From assembly GCF_003234655.2 (NCBI RefSeq), contig NZ_CP126271.1:3648530-3712529 (forward strand): DNA of 64,000 bases, written 5' to 3'. Every line of letters starts with the position of its first letter. Position 1 is the stretch's first letter. Shown one piece after another: positions 42,326 to 49,994 of the stretch. This DNA is from Curtobacterium sp. MCLR17_007. Its GTDB lineage: Bacteria > Actinomycetota > Actinomycetes > Actinomycetales > Microbacteriaceae. The translations under genes were made by a program, and so were the position numbers. A model generated the notes under the pieces. That model made no database searches. It was not told the DNA's origin and worked only from the letters and a program-made list of their open reading frames with translations.

Positions 42326-43207
42326 ATGCGTGACCTTCTCGCTCGGATCTCCGACCTCTCCGGCTACGTCCTGAGCAACGGGCGGCGCCTGACCGGCGGC
42401 GAGCAGGGCGGCGCGCTGCTCGCGGAATCGCCGGTCGGGCCCGTGGTGGTGAAATTCCAGCCTGACCCGGAGAAGGCCGCTCGGGTGCTCGCAGCCGCTC
42501 GTGTCATGAAAGCGACGCAGGCGAAGTGGTCCGTCGCGGACTGGCTGGCAGTCGGGCCGCTCGGCGACGGCGCATTCCACGTCCAAGAGTTCGTCCAAGG
42601 CGCCATCCTCGACGTCTCCAAGAACGCCCAAGTCGACGCGGTGATCGGCGCGAACCGGCGACAGAAGGGCTTGGCGGTCGCGGGCGCGTACGACCATTCT
42701 GCCCAGATCGTCGCCGTCACGATGGACCGACATCCATGGTTCGGTGGCGTTGCACGTCGATCGCAAGCAGGAGCACGGGTAGCGGCGGATGCGCGCTCGC
42801 TCGTCGCGGTCGCGGGGACGGTCGAGCTCCCCAGTGACGACATCGTCCACGGCGACCTGAGCGCGTCGAACATCATCGTCACGCCGACCGGCGAATCTCG
42901 ATTCGTCGATGCAGAGACGGTCGGACGTGGCCACCGAGCCCTCGATCTGGCTGACCTGTACCGGCAGTGCGTGATCAGTGGTCACGCGCCTGAGACCGTC
43001 TTCCGGCGTCTGACCGTAGCCGGCGTTTCGGCGTCCGGTTCAGCCGCATTCATCACCTTGATCGTCGGCGCATGCCTGAACAACCTCGCCTGGCATGCAG
43101 CGAATCGATCCTTGCCGCAGTTCGAGCACATGTGCTCGCGGGCTCAGCGCGTTTTCCATCGGGTCGAAGGTGACTGCGAAGCTGTCGAGCACTGCCCGTC
43201 GCAATAA
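42326..43207 (+). CDS. Aminoglycoside-phosphotransferase-like kinase
   Basis: A 293-residue protein with a protein-kinase-like fold. Lys43 (VVVKFQP) is the candidate ATP-binding lysine, the catalytic loop is IVHGDLSASNIIV (Asp177, Asn182) and the metal site is FVDAETVG (Asp195). The HGDxxxxN pattern is typical of APH and related small-molecule kinases. The substrate is unknown; drug resistance cannot be assumed. ATG 42326 follows AGGAG. The frame is open upstream to 41885 but overlaps the transposase. Confidence 0.8.
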   Translation: MRDLLARISDLSGYVLSNGRRLTGGEQGGALLAESPVGPVVVKFQPDPEKAARVLAAARVMKATQAKWSVADWLAVGPLGDGAFHVQEFVQGAILDVSKNAQVDAVIGANRRQKGLAVAGAYDHSAQIVAVTMDRHPWFGGVARRSQAGARVAADARSLVAVAGTVELPSDDIVHGDLSASNIIVTPTGESRFVDAETVGRGHRALDLADLYRQCVISGHAPETVFRRLTVAGVSASGSAAFITLIVGACLNNLAWHAANRSLPQFEHMCSRAQRVFHRVEGDCEAVEHCPSQ

Positions 43208-43256
43208 CCGATCAGCTACCGGACGCTGATCGGGCATGCGGGACTAGTCTCCCGGC

Positions 43257-43715
43257 ATGCGAACGCGACGGCTCGAAGTGGACGATTGTGCTGACCTTGT
43301 GCCGCTTCTTGACCAGCTCGGATATCCCACGACGGAGGCGGCCCTGAGCCCGCGCATCGATCTTCTCCTGACGGATCCGCGGACGGGATGCTGGGTTGCT
43401 GATCGCGACGAACGAATAGTCGGCCTGGTCACGGGGTGCCTGAGCTGGCACGTCGAGTTCGACGGGCCGGCGGCCCGGCTGACAGCTCTCGTCGTCGACG
43501 AGAGCGTGCGCGGTCAAGGCGTCGCGCGCCTGCTCGTCAACGTGTTCGAGGACTGGGCCCGAGAGCAGGGGGCGCGCAGGGCATCGCTCAACTCAGGGGT
43601 GGAACGCGACGGAGCCCACGCGGCCTACGAGAAGCTCGGCTGGTCCATTACCGGAGTCCGCTTCAGCAAAGACCTGTCCGCACCTGAACGACAGGTTCCG
43701 TTGTCGATCCTCTAA
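43257..43715 (+). CDS. GNAT family N-acetyltransferase
   Basis: A 152-residue acetyltransferase with the acetyl-CoA loop VRGQGVARLLVNVFEDWARE (motif A) and AAYEKLGWSITGVRFSKDL (motif B), the standard single-domain layout. It starts at ATG 43257 and overlaps the convergent P-loop kinase by four bases. No acceptor can be named. Confidence 0.9.
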   Translation: MRTRRLEVDDCADLVPLLDQLGYPTTEAALSPRIDLLLTDPRTGCWVADRDERIVGLVTGCLSWHVEFDGPAARLTALVVDESVRGQGVARLLVNVFEDWAREQGARRASLNSGVERDGAHAAYEKLGWSITGVRFSKDLSAPERQVPLSIL

Positions 43716-44203
43716 CGGCCGTTGAGGATTCGTTGGGCGACTGCGGCTAGCTCTTCACCCGGCAGAATCGGCTGCTCCGTCACGAACGGGAGCGGGTCCC
43801 ATCCGAGGTACCACTCACGCATCCGATCCGGGCTGACCTCAGACGCCAGCGTACGTCCCGCATGCCGTCGCAGGGTCTCCTCAAACGTGAGGTTGAAGGC
43901 GTAGAAGCGAGCGTCGGTCGATGTGCTCGAAATGCGTTCCAGCATCGTTGCGTAGCGATCGGACTGGAAGATCCCTTCCAGGACGACGTCCTGACCGGCC
44001 GAGAGGCAGTGCTTCGCTGCGACTTCGAGAAGCGCCGCGTGCTCCATGCCGTCAGCGTGACCGGCGTCCTGGCGCTCCTTGTATATGGTCCGCCGGAAGT
44101 GATCTTGTCCGAACACCGCGGTGGGCCAGCCCAACTCCTGTTGCAGCTGCGCCGCCAGGGTCGACTTGCCAGAGCCAGAGGCGCCGCGGATCACGATGAG
44201 CAC
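43712..44203 (-). CDS. AAA_33-type P-loop kinase
   Basis: A 163-residue protein with Walker A GASGSGKST (7-15), QDHFRRTIYKE and an LEGIFQSDRY strand, the layout of small P-loop kinases (AAA_33/zeta-toxin-like). They phosphorylate small molecules or nucleotide sugars; a zeta-toxin role would need an epsilon partner, which is absent. It is convergent with the acetyltransferase and is the last gene of the island. Confidence 0.85.
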   Translation of the reverse strand: MLIVIRGASGSGKSTLAAQLQQELGWPTAVFGQDHFRRTIYKERQDAGHADGMEHAALLEVAAKHCLSAGQDVVLEGIFQSDRYATMLERISSTSTDARFYAFNLTFEETLRRHAGRTLASEVSPDRMREWYLGWDPLPFVTEQPILPGEELAAVAQRILNGR

Positions 44204-44554
44204 GACAGGCAGGATAAGACTTCGCCGACTGTCTGCCCTGGCTCGGCTGCCGATCGATCAGCGGTGACCGAGGCTGAACGCGTCCCATAAGCCGGTGCTC
44301 CAGTCGACTGACGAGTGCCCGAAGACGACGCCGACTCCTACCGCCCTGCGTCGAGACCAACTCTGTCTCACATGGGTGGTCCGCGAACTTTCGCAAATCA
44401 CCCCCGCCTTACGGGCGCCTCGGGACCAACGAAGGCTCAGTCGCGCTGCGGTCGGCTCAACCCGTTCGCGCTGCCAAACAACGTGTCCATCTCCGTATTT
44501 CAGACACGTTGAGTGGCAGTCGGACAAGTTAGCTGGCGGACGACACTTGTCGTT
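44204..44554. other. Non-coding boundary between the island and dnaB
   Basis: No gene is evident. It contains CAACGTGTC and GACACGTTG as an inverted repeat around 44480-44512 and the right 50-bp boundary repeat at 44503-44552, which ends two bases before the dnaB stop codon. The region resembles an insertion-sequence end or a decayed attachment site. Confidence 0.5.
44503..44552 (+). repeat. Right copy of the 50-bp direct repeat bounding the island
   Basis: Partner of 34363-34412 (35 of 50 identical, no gaps). CGGACAAGT at 44521-44529 and ACTTGTCG at 44545-44552 also form an inverted pair. It lies directly beyond the dnaB stop, a place where integration would not disrupt dnaB. Confidence 0.5.
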
Positions 44555-45943
44555 CTACTGCGGCATGTCCACGAACCGCGAGAACATCCCGTGGAACGCC
44601 ACCGTGATCGTGTCCGTCGGCCCGTTGCGGTGCTTCGCCACGATCAGGTCCGCCTCACCCTGACGCGGGTTGTCCTTCTCGTACGCCGACTCACGGTGCA
44701 GCAGGATCACCATGTCGGCGTCCTGCTCGATGGACCCGGACTCACGCAGGTCGGAGATCATCGGCTTCTTGTCGGCACGCTGCTCGGGCCCACGGTTCAG
44801 CTGGGACAGCGCGATCACGGGGACCTGGAGCTCCTTCGCCATGAGCTTCAGCGCACGCGAGAACTCCGAGACCTCTTGCTGGCGGCTCTCGACCTTCTTG
44901 CCCGAGGTCATCAGCTGCAGGTAGTCGATGACCACGAGCTTGAGGTTGTGCTGCTGCTTGAGTCGACGGCACTTGGCGCGGATCTCGACCAGCGTCATGT
45001 TGGGGGAGTCGTCGATGAAGAACGGGGCGTCGTTGATGCGTCCGCGGGTCTGCGCGATGGTGGTCCAGTCGCGCGAGTCCACGGTGCCCTTGCGCATGTT
45101 CTGCAGGGGCACGCTGGTCTCGGCGGAGAGCAGACGCATCGCGATCTCGGCGCGGCCCATCTCGAGCGAGAAGAACGCGGCGGTCTGGTCGTGCTTGACG
45201 GCAGCGGCACGGCACAGGTCGAGCGCGAGCGTCGACTTTCCCAGTGCGGGTCGCGCGGCGATGATGATGAGCTGCCCGGGGTGGAAGCCGTTGGTCAGGC
45301 CGTCGAGCTGCGCGAACCCGGTCGGCACGCCGGTCATCTGCCCGTCACGGCCCTTGGCGGCTTCGATCTCGTCGATGGCGGCCGAGATCGCCTCGGTCAG
45401 GGGGACGTAGTCCTCGGTCTGCACCCCGCCCGCGACGTTGTAGACCTCGGCCTGGGCGCTGTTGACCAGGTCGGTGACTTCACCCTCGGACGCGTAGCCC
45501 ATCTGCACGATGCGGGTGCCGGCGTCGACGAGACGCCGCAGCACCGCCTTCTCGGCGACGATGGCGGCGTAGTACCCGGCGTTGGCCGCGGTCGGCACCA
45601 TGCTCGTGACGCTGTGCAGGTACTCGGCGCCGCCGGCTCGGGACAGCAGACCGGTCTTGGTCAGTTCGTCCGTGACGGCGATGACGTCCGTGGGCTCACC
45701 GTGGGAGTACAGCGACAGGATGGCGTCGAAGATCACCTCGTGCTTGGGGATGTAGAAGTCCACCCCGCGAGCGGTCTCGATCACGTCGGCGACGGCGTCC
45801 TTCGACAGCAGCATGCCGCCGATGGTCGACTGCTCGGCCAGCAGGTCGTGCGGGGGAGTGCGCTCCATCCCACCGCGATCGCCGTAGCTCCCGCCACGCT
45901 CCGCGTAGTCCTGCGGCGCCGTGTCCAGGTGTGCGATCGACAC
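44555..45943 (-). CDS. dnaB: Replicative DNA helicase DnaB
   Basis: A 462-residue hexameric replication-fork helicase. The N-terminal domain (TPPHDLLAEQSTIGGMLLSK) is followed by a linker and the RecA-like ATPase domain with Walker A RPALGKST (221-228), the DLCRAAA helix and Walker B LKLVVIDYLQLM. The GPEQRADKKPMISDLRESGS motif H3 and the final TITVAFHGMFSRFVD strand are present. No intein is inserted. The gene sits between the rplI operon and the accessory island; its 570-base leader contains DnaA-box-like sites. Confidence 0.97.
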   Translation of the reverse strand: MSIAHLDTAPQDYAERGGSYGDRGGMERTPPHDLLAEQSTIGGMLLSKDAVADVIETARGVDFYIPKHEVIFDAILSLYSHGEPTDVIAVTDELTKTGLLSRAGGAEYLHSVTSMVPTAANAGYYAAIVAEKAVLRRLVDAGTRIVQMGYASEGEVTDLVNSAQAEVYNVAGGVQTEDYVPLTEAISAAIDEIEAAKGRDGQMTGVPTGFAQLDGLTNGFHPGQLIIIAARPALGKSTLALDLCRAAAVKHDQTAAFFSLEMGRAEIAMRLLSAETSVPLQNMRKGTVDSRDWTTIAQTRGRINDAPFFIDDSPNMTLVEIRAKCRRLKQQHNLKLVVIDYLQLMTSGKKVESRQQEVSEFSRALKLMAKELQVPVIALSQLNRGPEQRADKKPMISDLRESGSIEQDADMVILLHRESAYEKDNPRQGEADLIVAKHRNGPTDTITVAFHGMFSRFVDMPQ

Positions 45944-46386
45944 GCGAGCTCCTTCAGTTCAGCGACCCGTCCGGACGACACCGGACCAGGCAGTTCTACC
46001 CCGTGCGACCGACATCCCCGAGTCGCTGGGCCAAGCTACGGGTACGAAGTTATCCCCAGCAAACGGCCCTGTGGACAACTCTGTGGAGAGACTGCGGAAC
46101 ACGCCGGGAACGTGTGTGAACAGCTGTGGACAGGCCTGTGGAAACAGGGGCCTGAGAACATACTTTCGACCGCTTGACCTGGGCTTTTCATTTCCACACT
46201 GTGTGTGGACAACCGGGCTTCAATGTGCGCTTGAAGGTTCCCGATTTGACGTTTCCACTGTGTGAAACGACTTGACAAACGACCTCGGGGTTCGAAGTCT
46301 CCCGGCTGGCTCACAGCCAACCGCGGAGCAGTCCGGACGGTAACCAGACAAGCCAGAACGGTGACAGACAGCATCCAGTAATCCAG

Positions 46387-46464
46387 CGGGAACGACGGAA
46401 GGCAGGCCTCCCGAATCGGGCACAGCACCCGCGACCCGGCGGGAACGACGGAAGGCGGGCCTCC
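46387..46464 (-). repeat. Duplicated 25-base segment near the rplI terminator
   Basis: CGGGAACGACGGAAGGCAGG at 46387 onward (25 bases to 46411) is repeated with one mismatch at 46440-46464, where it forms the left arm of the terminator. The first copy has no matching right arm, so it looks like a partial duplication of the terminator. Confidence 0.65.
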
Positions 46465-46485
46465 TGTGTGGAGACCCGCCTTCCG
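46449..46485 (-). terminator. rplI: Terminator of the rpsF-ssb-rpsR-rplI operon
   Basis: Arms 46449-46464 and 46470-46485 pair over 16 bases with one mismatch around TGTGT. It begins 32 bases downstream of the rplI stop (minus strand). Confidence 0.75.
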
Positions 46486-46516
46486 ACGGAACCGACGCTG
46501 TCGGACCGAAGCAGCC

Positions 46517-46969
46517 TTACTTGGCGGCGACGACCTTGAGCGAGATCACGGCAGTGATGTCCTCGCGCAGACGGACGGTGGCCTCGTGGTCACCGACGGT
46601 CTTGATGGTCGCGGGGACCTCGACCTTGCGCTTGTCGAGCGAGCCGACACCCTGAGCCTGCACGGCGTCTGCGACGTCGGCGGGACGGACGGAGCCGAAC
46701 AGGCGACCGTCCTTGCCGGCCTTGACGGTCAGCTGGATGGTGGCGTTCTCGAGCTTCATCTTGAGGTCCTGTGCCTCTTCGATGGTGGCGAGCTCGCGCG
46801 CGGCACGGCCGGCGCGGATCGACTCGACCTGCTTCTCGCCGCCCTTGGACCACGCGACAGCGAAGCCCTGGGGAACGAGGTAGTTGCGGGCGTAGCCGTT
46901 CTTGACGTCGACGACGTCACCGGCGGAGCCGAGGCCGGAGACCTCGTGGGTGAGGATGAGCTTGGACAT
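46517..46969 (-). CDS. rplI: 50S ribosomal protein L9
   Basis: The 150-residue protein has the two-domain L9 structure: the N-terminal RNA-binding domain with [20 protein letters not shown] and PQGFAVAW, the long connecting helix, and the C-terminal domain with [20 protein letters not shown]. Length is standard. Last gene of the operon, 14 bases after rpsR. Confidence 0.98.
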   Translation of the reverse strand: MSKLILTHEVSGLGSAGDVVDVKNGYARNYLVPQGFAVAWSKGGEKQVESIRAGRAARELATIEEAQDLKMKLENATIQLTVKAGKDGRLFGSVRPADVADAVQAQGVGSLDKRKVEVPATIKTVGDHEATVRLREDITAVISLKVVAAK

Positions 46970-46983
46970 GGTGATCCTCCTGA

Positions 46984-47241
46984 TCAGCGGCCGGAGCCGG
47001 CGTAGGGGAGGAGCGCCATCTCACGGGCGTTCTTCACGGCACGGGCAATGAGGCGCTGCTCCTGGACGGAGACGCCGGTGATGCGACGGGCGCGGATCTT
47101 CCCACGCTCCGAGATGAACTTGCGAAGGGTCGCGACGTCCTTGTAGTCGATGACGCCGACCTTGATCGCCTTCGCGGGGGCGGCGTTCTTGCCGCCCTTG
47201 CCGCGAGGCTTCCGGCGGTCGCCGGTGCTCTTTCCAGCCAT
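46984..47241 (-). CDS. rpsR: 30S ribosomal protein S18
   Basis: The 85-residue protein has the S18 core: [20 protein letters not shown] followed by [20 protein letters not shown] and REMALLPY. The basic Gly/Lys-rich N-terminal tail ([11 protein letters not shown]) is usual in Actinobacteria. It binds next to S6 on the 30S platform. Gap of 44 bases after ssb. Confidence 0.98.
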   Translation of the reverse strand: MAGKSTGDRRKPRGKGGKNAAPAKAIKVGVIDYKDVATLRKFISERGKIRARRITGVSVQEQRLIARAVKNAREMALLPYAGSGR

Positions 47242-47285
47242 GATTTTTCCTTAGGAGAAGAAGAAGTGTTGTGTCCGCGGACGGA

Positions 47286-47858
47286 TCAGAACGGGGTCTC
47301 GTCGTCGTAGGTGCCACCGGGGGTCGACCACACGTCGTTCGACTGTGCTCCACCGCCCTGCTGCTGGCCACCCTGCGGGGACCACGGCTCGTCCGAGCGG
47401 CCGCCGCCGGAAGCGTTGCCGCCACCGCCGTTGCCACCGAAGTTGCCGCCGCCCGAACCACCGCCGACCTGGCCACGACCGCCGCCACTGCCACCCGCTG
47501 CACGGGTGATCTGGGCGGTCGCGTACCGGAGCGACGGGCCGATCTCGTCGACCTCGAGTTCGATGCTCGTACGCTGCTGGCCCTCACGGTCCTGGTACGA
47601 GCGCTGACGCAGACGGCCCTGCGCGATGACGCGCGAGCCCTTCGTCAGCGACCCCGCGACGTGCTCGGCGAACTCGCGCCACACGCTCGCACGGAGGAAC
47701 AGCGCGTCGCCGTCCTTCCACTCGTTCGCCTGACGGTCGAACGTGCGAGGGGTGGACGCGATGGTGAAGTTCGCCACAGCGAGCCCGTTCTGCGTGTAGC
47801 GCAGCTCGGGGTCAGCAGTGAGGTTGCCCACCACCGTGATGACGGTTTCGCCGGCCAT
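47286..47858 (-). CDS. ssb: Single-stranded DNA-binding protein
   Basis: The 190-residue protein has an N-terminal OB fold ([40 protein letters not shown]), a Gly-rich disordered linker (residues about 115-165) and the acidic tip DDETPF, which recruits replication and repair partners. It starts three bases before the end of rpsF on the coupled operon. Confidence 0.98.
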   Translation of the reverse strand: MAGETVITVVGNLTADPELRYTQNGLAVANFTIASTPRTFDRQANEWKDGDALFLRASVWREFAEHVAGSLTKGSRVIAQGRLRQRSYQDREGQQRTSIELEVDEIGPSLRYATAQITRAAGGSGGGRGQVGGGSGGGNFGGNGGGGNASGGGRSDEPWSPQGGQQQGGGAQSNDVWSTPGGTYDDETPF

Positions 47859-47861
47859 CGG

Positions 47862-48254
47862 TTACTCGGCGCTCGCGGTCGCGGCGGCCGGGGCAGCGGC
47901 AGCGTTGGCTGCCTTGCGAGCGGCACGGGCCTCGTCGCGCTGCTTCTGGGCGGCGACCTGCGCCATGCCCTCTTCAGCGCGCAGGACCTTCGTGCGGAGC
48001 ACGGCCTCGGAGAGACCGAGCTGACGGTCGAGCTCCTTGGCGGCGTCGGCGGAGGACGTGAAGTTCACGACGGCGTAGAGGCCTTCGTTCTTCTTGGCGA
48101 TCTCGTAAGCGAGACGACGACGGCCCCAGACGTCCACGTTGTCGACGGTGCCACCGTCGTTGCGGATCACGGCGAGGAACTTGTCCAGGCTGGGAGCGAC
48201 GGTGCGCTCGTCGAGCTCGGGGTCGAGGATCGCCATCAGTTCGTACTTGTGCAT
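47862..48254 (-). CDS. rpsF: 30S ribosomal protein S6
   Basis: The start at ATG 48254 follows a strong AGGAGGTG site at eight bases distance. [20 protein letters not shown] and [20 protein letters not shown] are the S6 ferredoxin-like strands. The C-terminal tail is Ala-rich ([17 protein letters not shown]). The 130-residue length is within family range. It leads the rpsF-ssb-rpsR-rplI operon. Confidence 0.97.
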   Translation of the reverse strand: MHKYELMAILDPELDERTVAPSLDKFLAVIRNDGGTVDNVDVWGRRRLAYEIAKKNEGLYAVVNFTSSADAAKELDRQLGLSEAVLRTKVLRAEEGMAQVAAQKQRDEARAARKAANAAAAPAAATASAE

Positions 48255-48433
48255 GCGGAACCCACCTCCTTTGGTCTTGGCGGCTCCGGGCGGTTCCCGG
48301 AGCAGGAGGGTTGATGCATGTGCGCCGACACGCAGGTGCGGTCGGCACAACCCCGCAAGCCTAGCGGACAGCCTGGAGGCCCGCTACCGGTCCGGCAGAT
48401 CGGTGTGCGGCGGTCAGGCGGTCGGCCCTGCGG

Positions 48434-49885
48434 TCAGGCGGTCGCGTCGCGCGCGGCCCACCACTCGCGCAGACGCTGCTCTGCCCGGTCGGGCCCGAGG
48501 GGGCCCTCGTCCATCCGCGCCTCGAGCAGGAACCGGTAGGCCTCGCCCACGGCGCGCCCCGGCGGGATGTCGAGGACCCGCATGATGTCGTCGCCGGTCA
48601 GGTCGGGGCGCAGGGAGTCGAGTTCCTCTTGGTCCGCCAGCACGCGGATGCGTTCCTCGAGGTCGTCGTACGCGAACGCCAGGCGGTCGGCCTTGCGCCG
48701 GTTGCGCGTCGTGACGTCCGACCGGGTCAGTTCGTGCAGCCGCTCGAGCTGGGGTCCGGCGTCGCGGACGTACCGGCGCACGGCGGAGTCGGTCCAGGCG
48801 CCGTCGGTGTACCCGAAGAAGCGCAGGTGCAGCTCGATCAGCCGGGCGACGGCCGCGATCGTGTCGTTGTCGAAGCGCAGGGCCCGCAGCCGCTTCTTCG
48901 CGAGCTTCGACCCGACCAGGTCGTGGTGGTGGAAGCTCACGGCGCCGCCGGGCTCGAGCTTGCGGGTCGCCGGCTTGCCGATGTCGTGCAGGAGCGCAGC
49001 GAGCCGCAGCACGGTGTCGGGGGCGTCGCCCGCGTGCCGCTCGTGCTCGTACCCGATCGCCTGGGTCAGGACGGTGAGCGAGTGCTCGTACACGTCCTTG
49101 TGGTGGTGGTGCTCGTCGATCTCCAGGCACATCGCGGGAAGCTCCGGCAGGAACCGCTCGGCCAGGCCGGTGTCGACGAGCAGCCGGAGTCCGGGGACGG
49201 GATCGTCCGTGTTGAGCAGCTTGACGAGCTCGTCGCGCACGCGTTCGGCGGAGACGATGTCGATCGAGTCGACGAGCTCCTGCATCGCGAGGCGCACCTC
49301 GTCGGACACGGTGAACCCGAGCTGCGCGGTGAAGCGCGCCGCACGCATCATCCGCAGCGGGTCGTCGCGGAAGGACACGGTCGCGGTCTGCGGCGTGCGG
49401 AGTCGACCCGCGAGCAGGTCCTCGACGCCACCGTGCACGTCCACGAGCTCACGGTCGGGCAGCCGGAGGGCCATCGCGTTGACGGTGAAGTCACGACGCA
49501 GCAGGTCGTCCTCGATGGTGTCGCCGAACGCCACCTCGGGCTTGCGGGTCGCACCGTCGTAGACGTCGCTGCGGTACGTCGTGATCTCGACCTGTTCACC
49601 CTGCACCCGGGCGGCGATGGTGCCGAACTGCCGGCCGACGTCCCAGGTGGCACTCGCGATCGGCTCGACGATCGCGAGGACGTCGTCGGGACGGGCGTCC
49701 GTCGTGAAGTCGAGGTCGGTCACCGGGCGTCCGAGGAACGCGTCGCGCACCGGACCGCCGACGAGCGCGAGCTCGTGCCCGGCCTCGGCGAACGCGCGGG
49801 CGAGCGCCGCGACGGGCGCGGTGGCGGCGAGTGCGTCGAGTCGTTCGACGGCCTGGGCAACGGACTGCATGACGTCGTCGATCAT
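48434..49885 (-). CDS. cca: CCA tRNA nucleotidyltransferase
   Basis: A 483-residue enzyme from ATG 49885 (an upstream in-frame GTG/ATG region at 49927 and a later ATG at 49870 are alternatives). It has the nucleotidyltransferase core with GGPVRDAFLGRPVTDLDFTT (GG/DxD motif), RRDFTVNAMAL, the tRNA-binding helices and an HD domain (RLAALLHDIGKPATRK). It adds or repairs the 3'-terminal CCA on tRNA. Divergent from the DUF6049-MurJ gene. Confidence 0.95.
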   Translation of the reverse strand: MIDDVMQSVAQAVERLDALAATAPVAALARAFAEAGHELALVGGPVRDAFLGRPVTDLDFTTDARPDDVLAIVEPIASATWDVGRQFGTIAARVQGEQVEITTYRSDVYDGATRKPEVAFGDTIEDDLLRRDFTVNAMALRLPDRELVDVHGGVEDLLAGRLRTPQTATVSFRDDPLRMMRAARFTAQLGFTVSDEVRLAMQELVDSIDIVSAERVRDELVKLLNTDDPVPGLRLLVDTGLAERFLPELPAMCLEIDEHHHHKDVYEHSLTVLTQAIGYEHERHAGDAPDTVLRLAALLHDIGKPATRKLEPGGAVSFHHHDLVGSKLAKKRLRALRFDNDTIAAVARLIELHLRFFGYTDGAWTDSAVRRYVRDAGPQLERLHELTRSDVTTRNRRKADRLAFAYDDLEERIRVLADQEELDSLRPDLTGDDIMRVLDIPPGRAVGEAYRFLLEARMDEGPLGPDRAEQRLREWWAARDATA

Positions 49886-49994
49886 CCCAGATCGACGCCG
49901 CCGGTTGTCCACCACCTCCGCGCGCACGCCGGGCTCTCATGGTCCGGCCTCATACACTCGTCCGAGGTCCGAACCGATCCCGGGCCGTCCTCGT

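Larger units (their letters stand above)
45944..46516. other. 570-base dnaB leader with DnaA-box-like sites
   Basis: There is no gene. Perfect or near copies of the actinobacterial DnaA box TTGTCCACA lie on the minus strand at 46070-46078 and 46204-46212 (TGTGGACAA); variants are TTATCCCCA 46050-46058 and TGTGGACAG 46125-46133. The 46141-46260 stretch is markedly AT-rich, with runs of T. A terminator is at 46449-46485. Confidence 0.55.
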
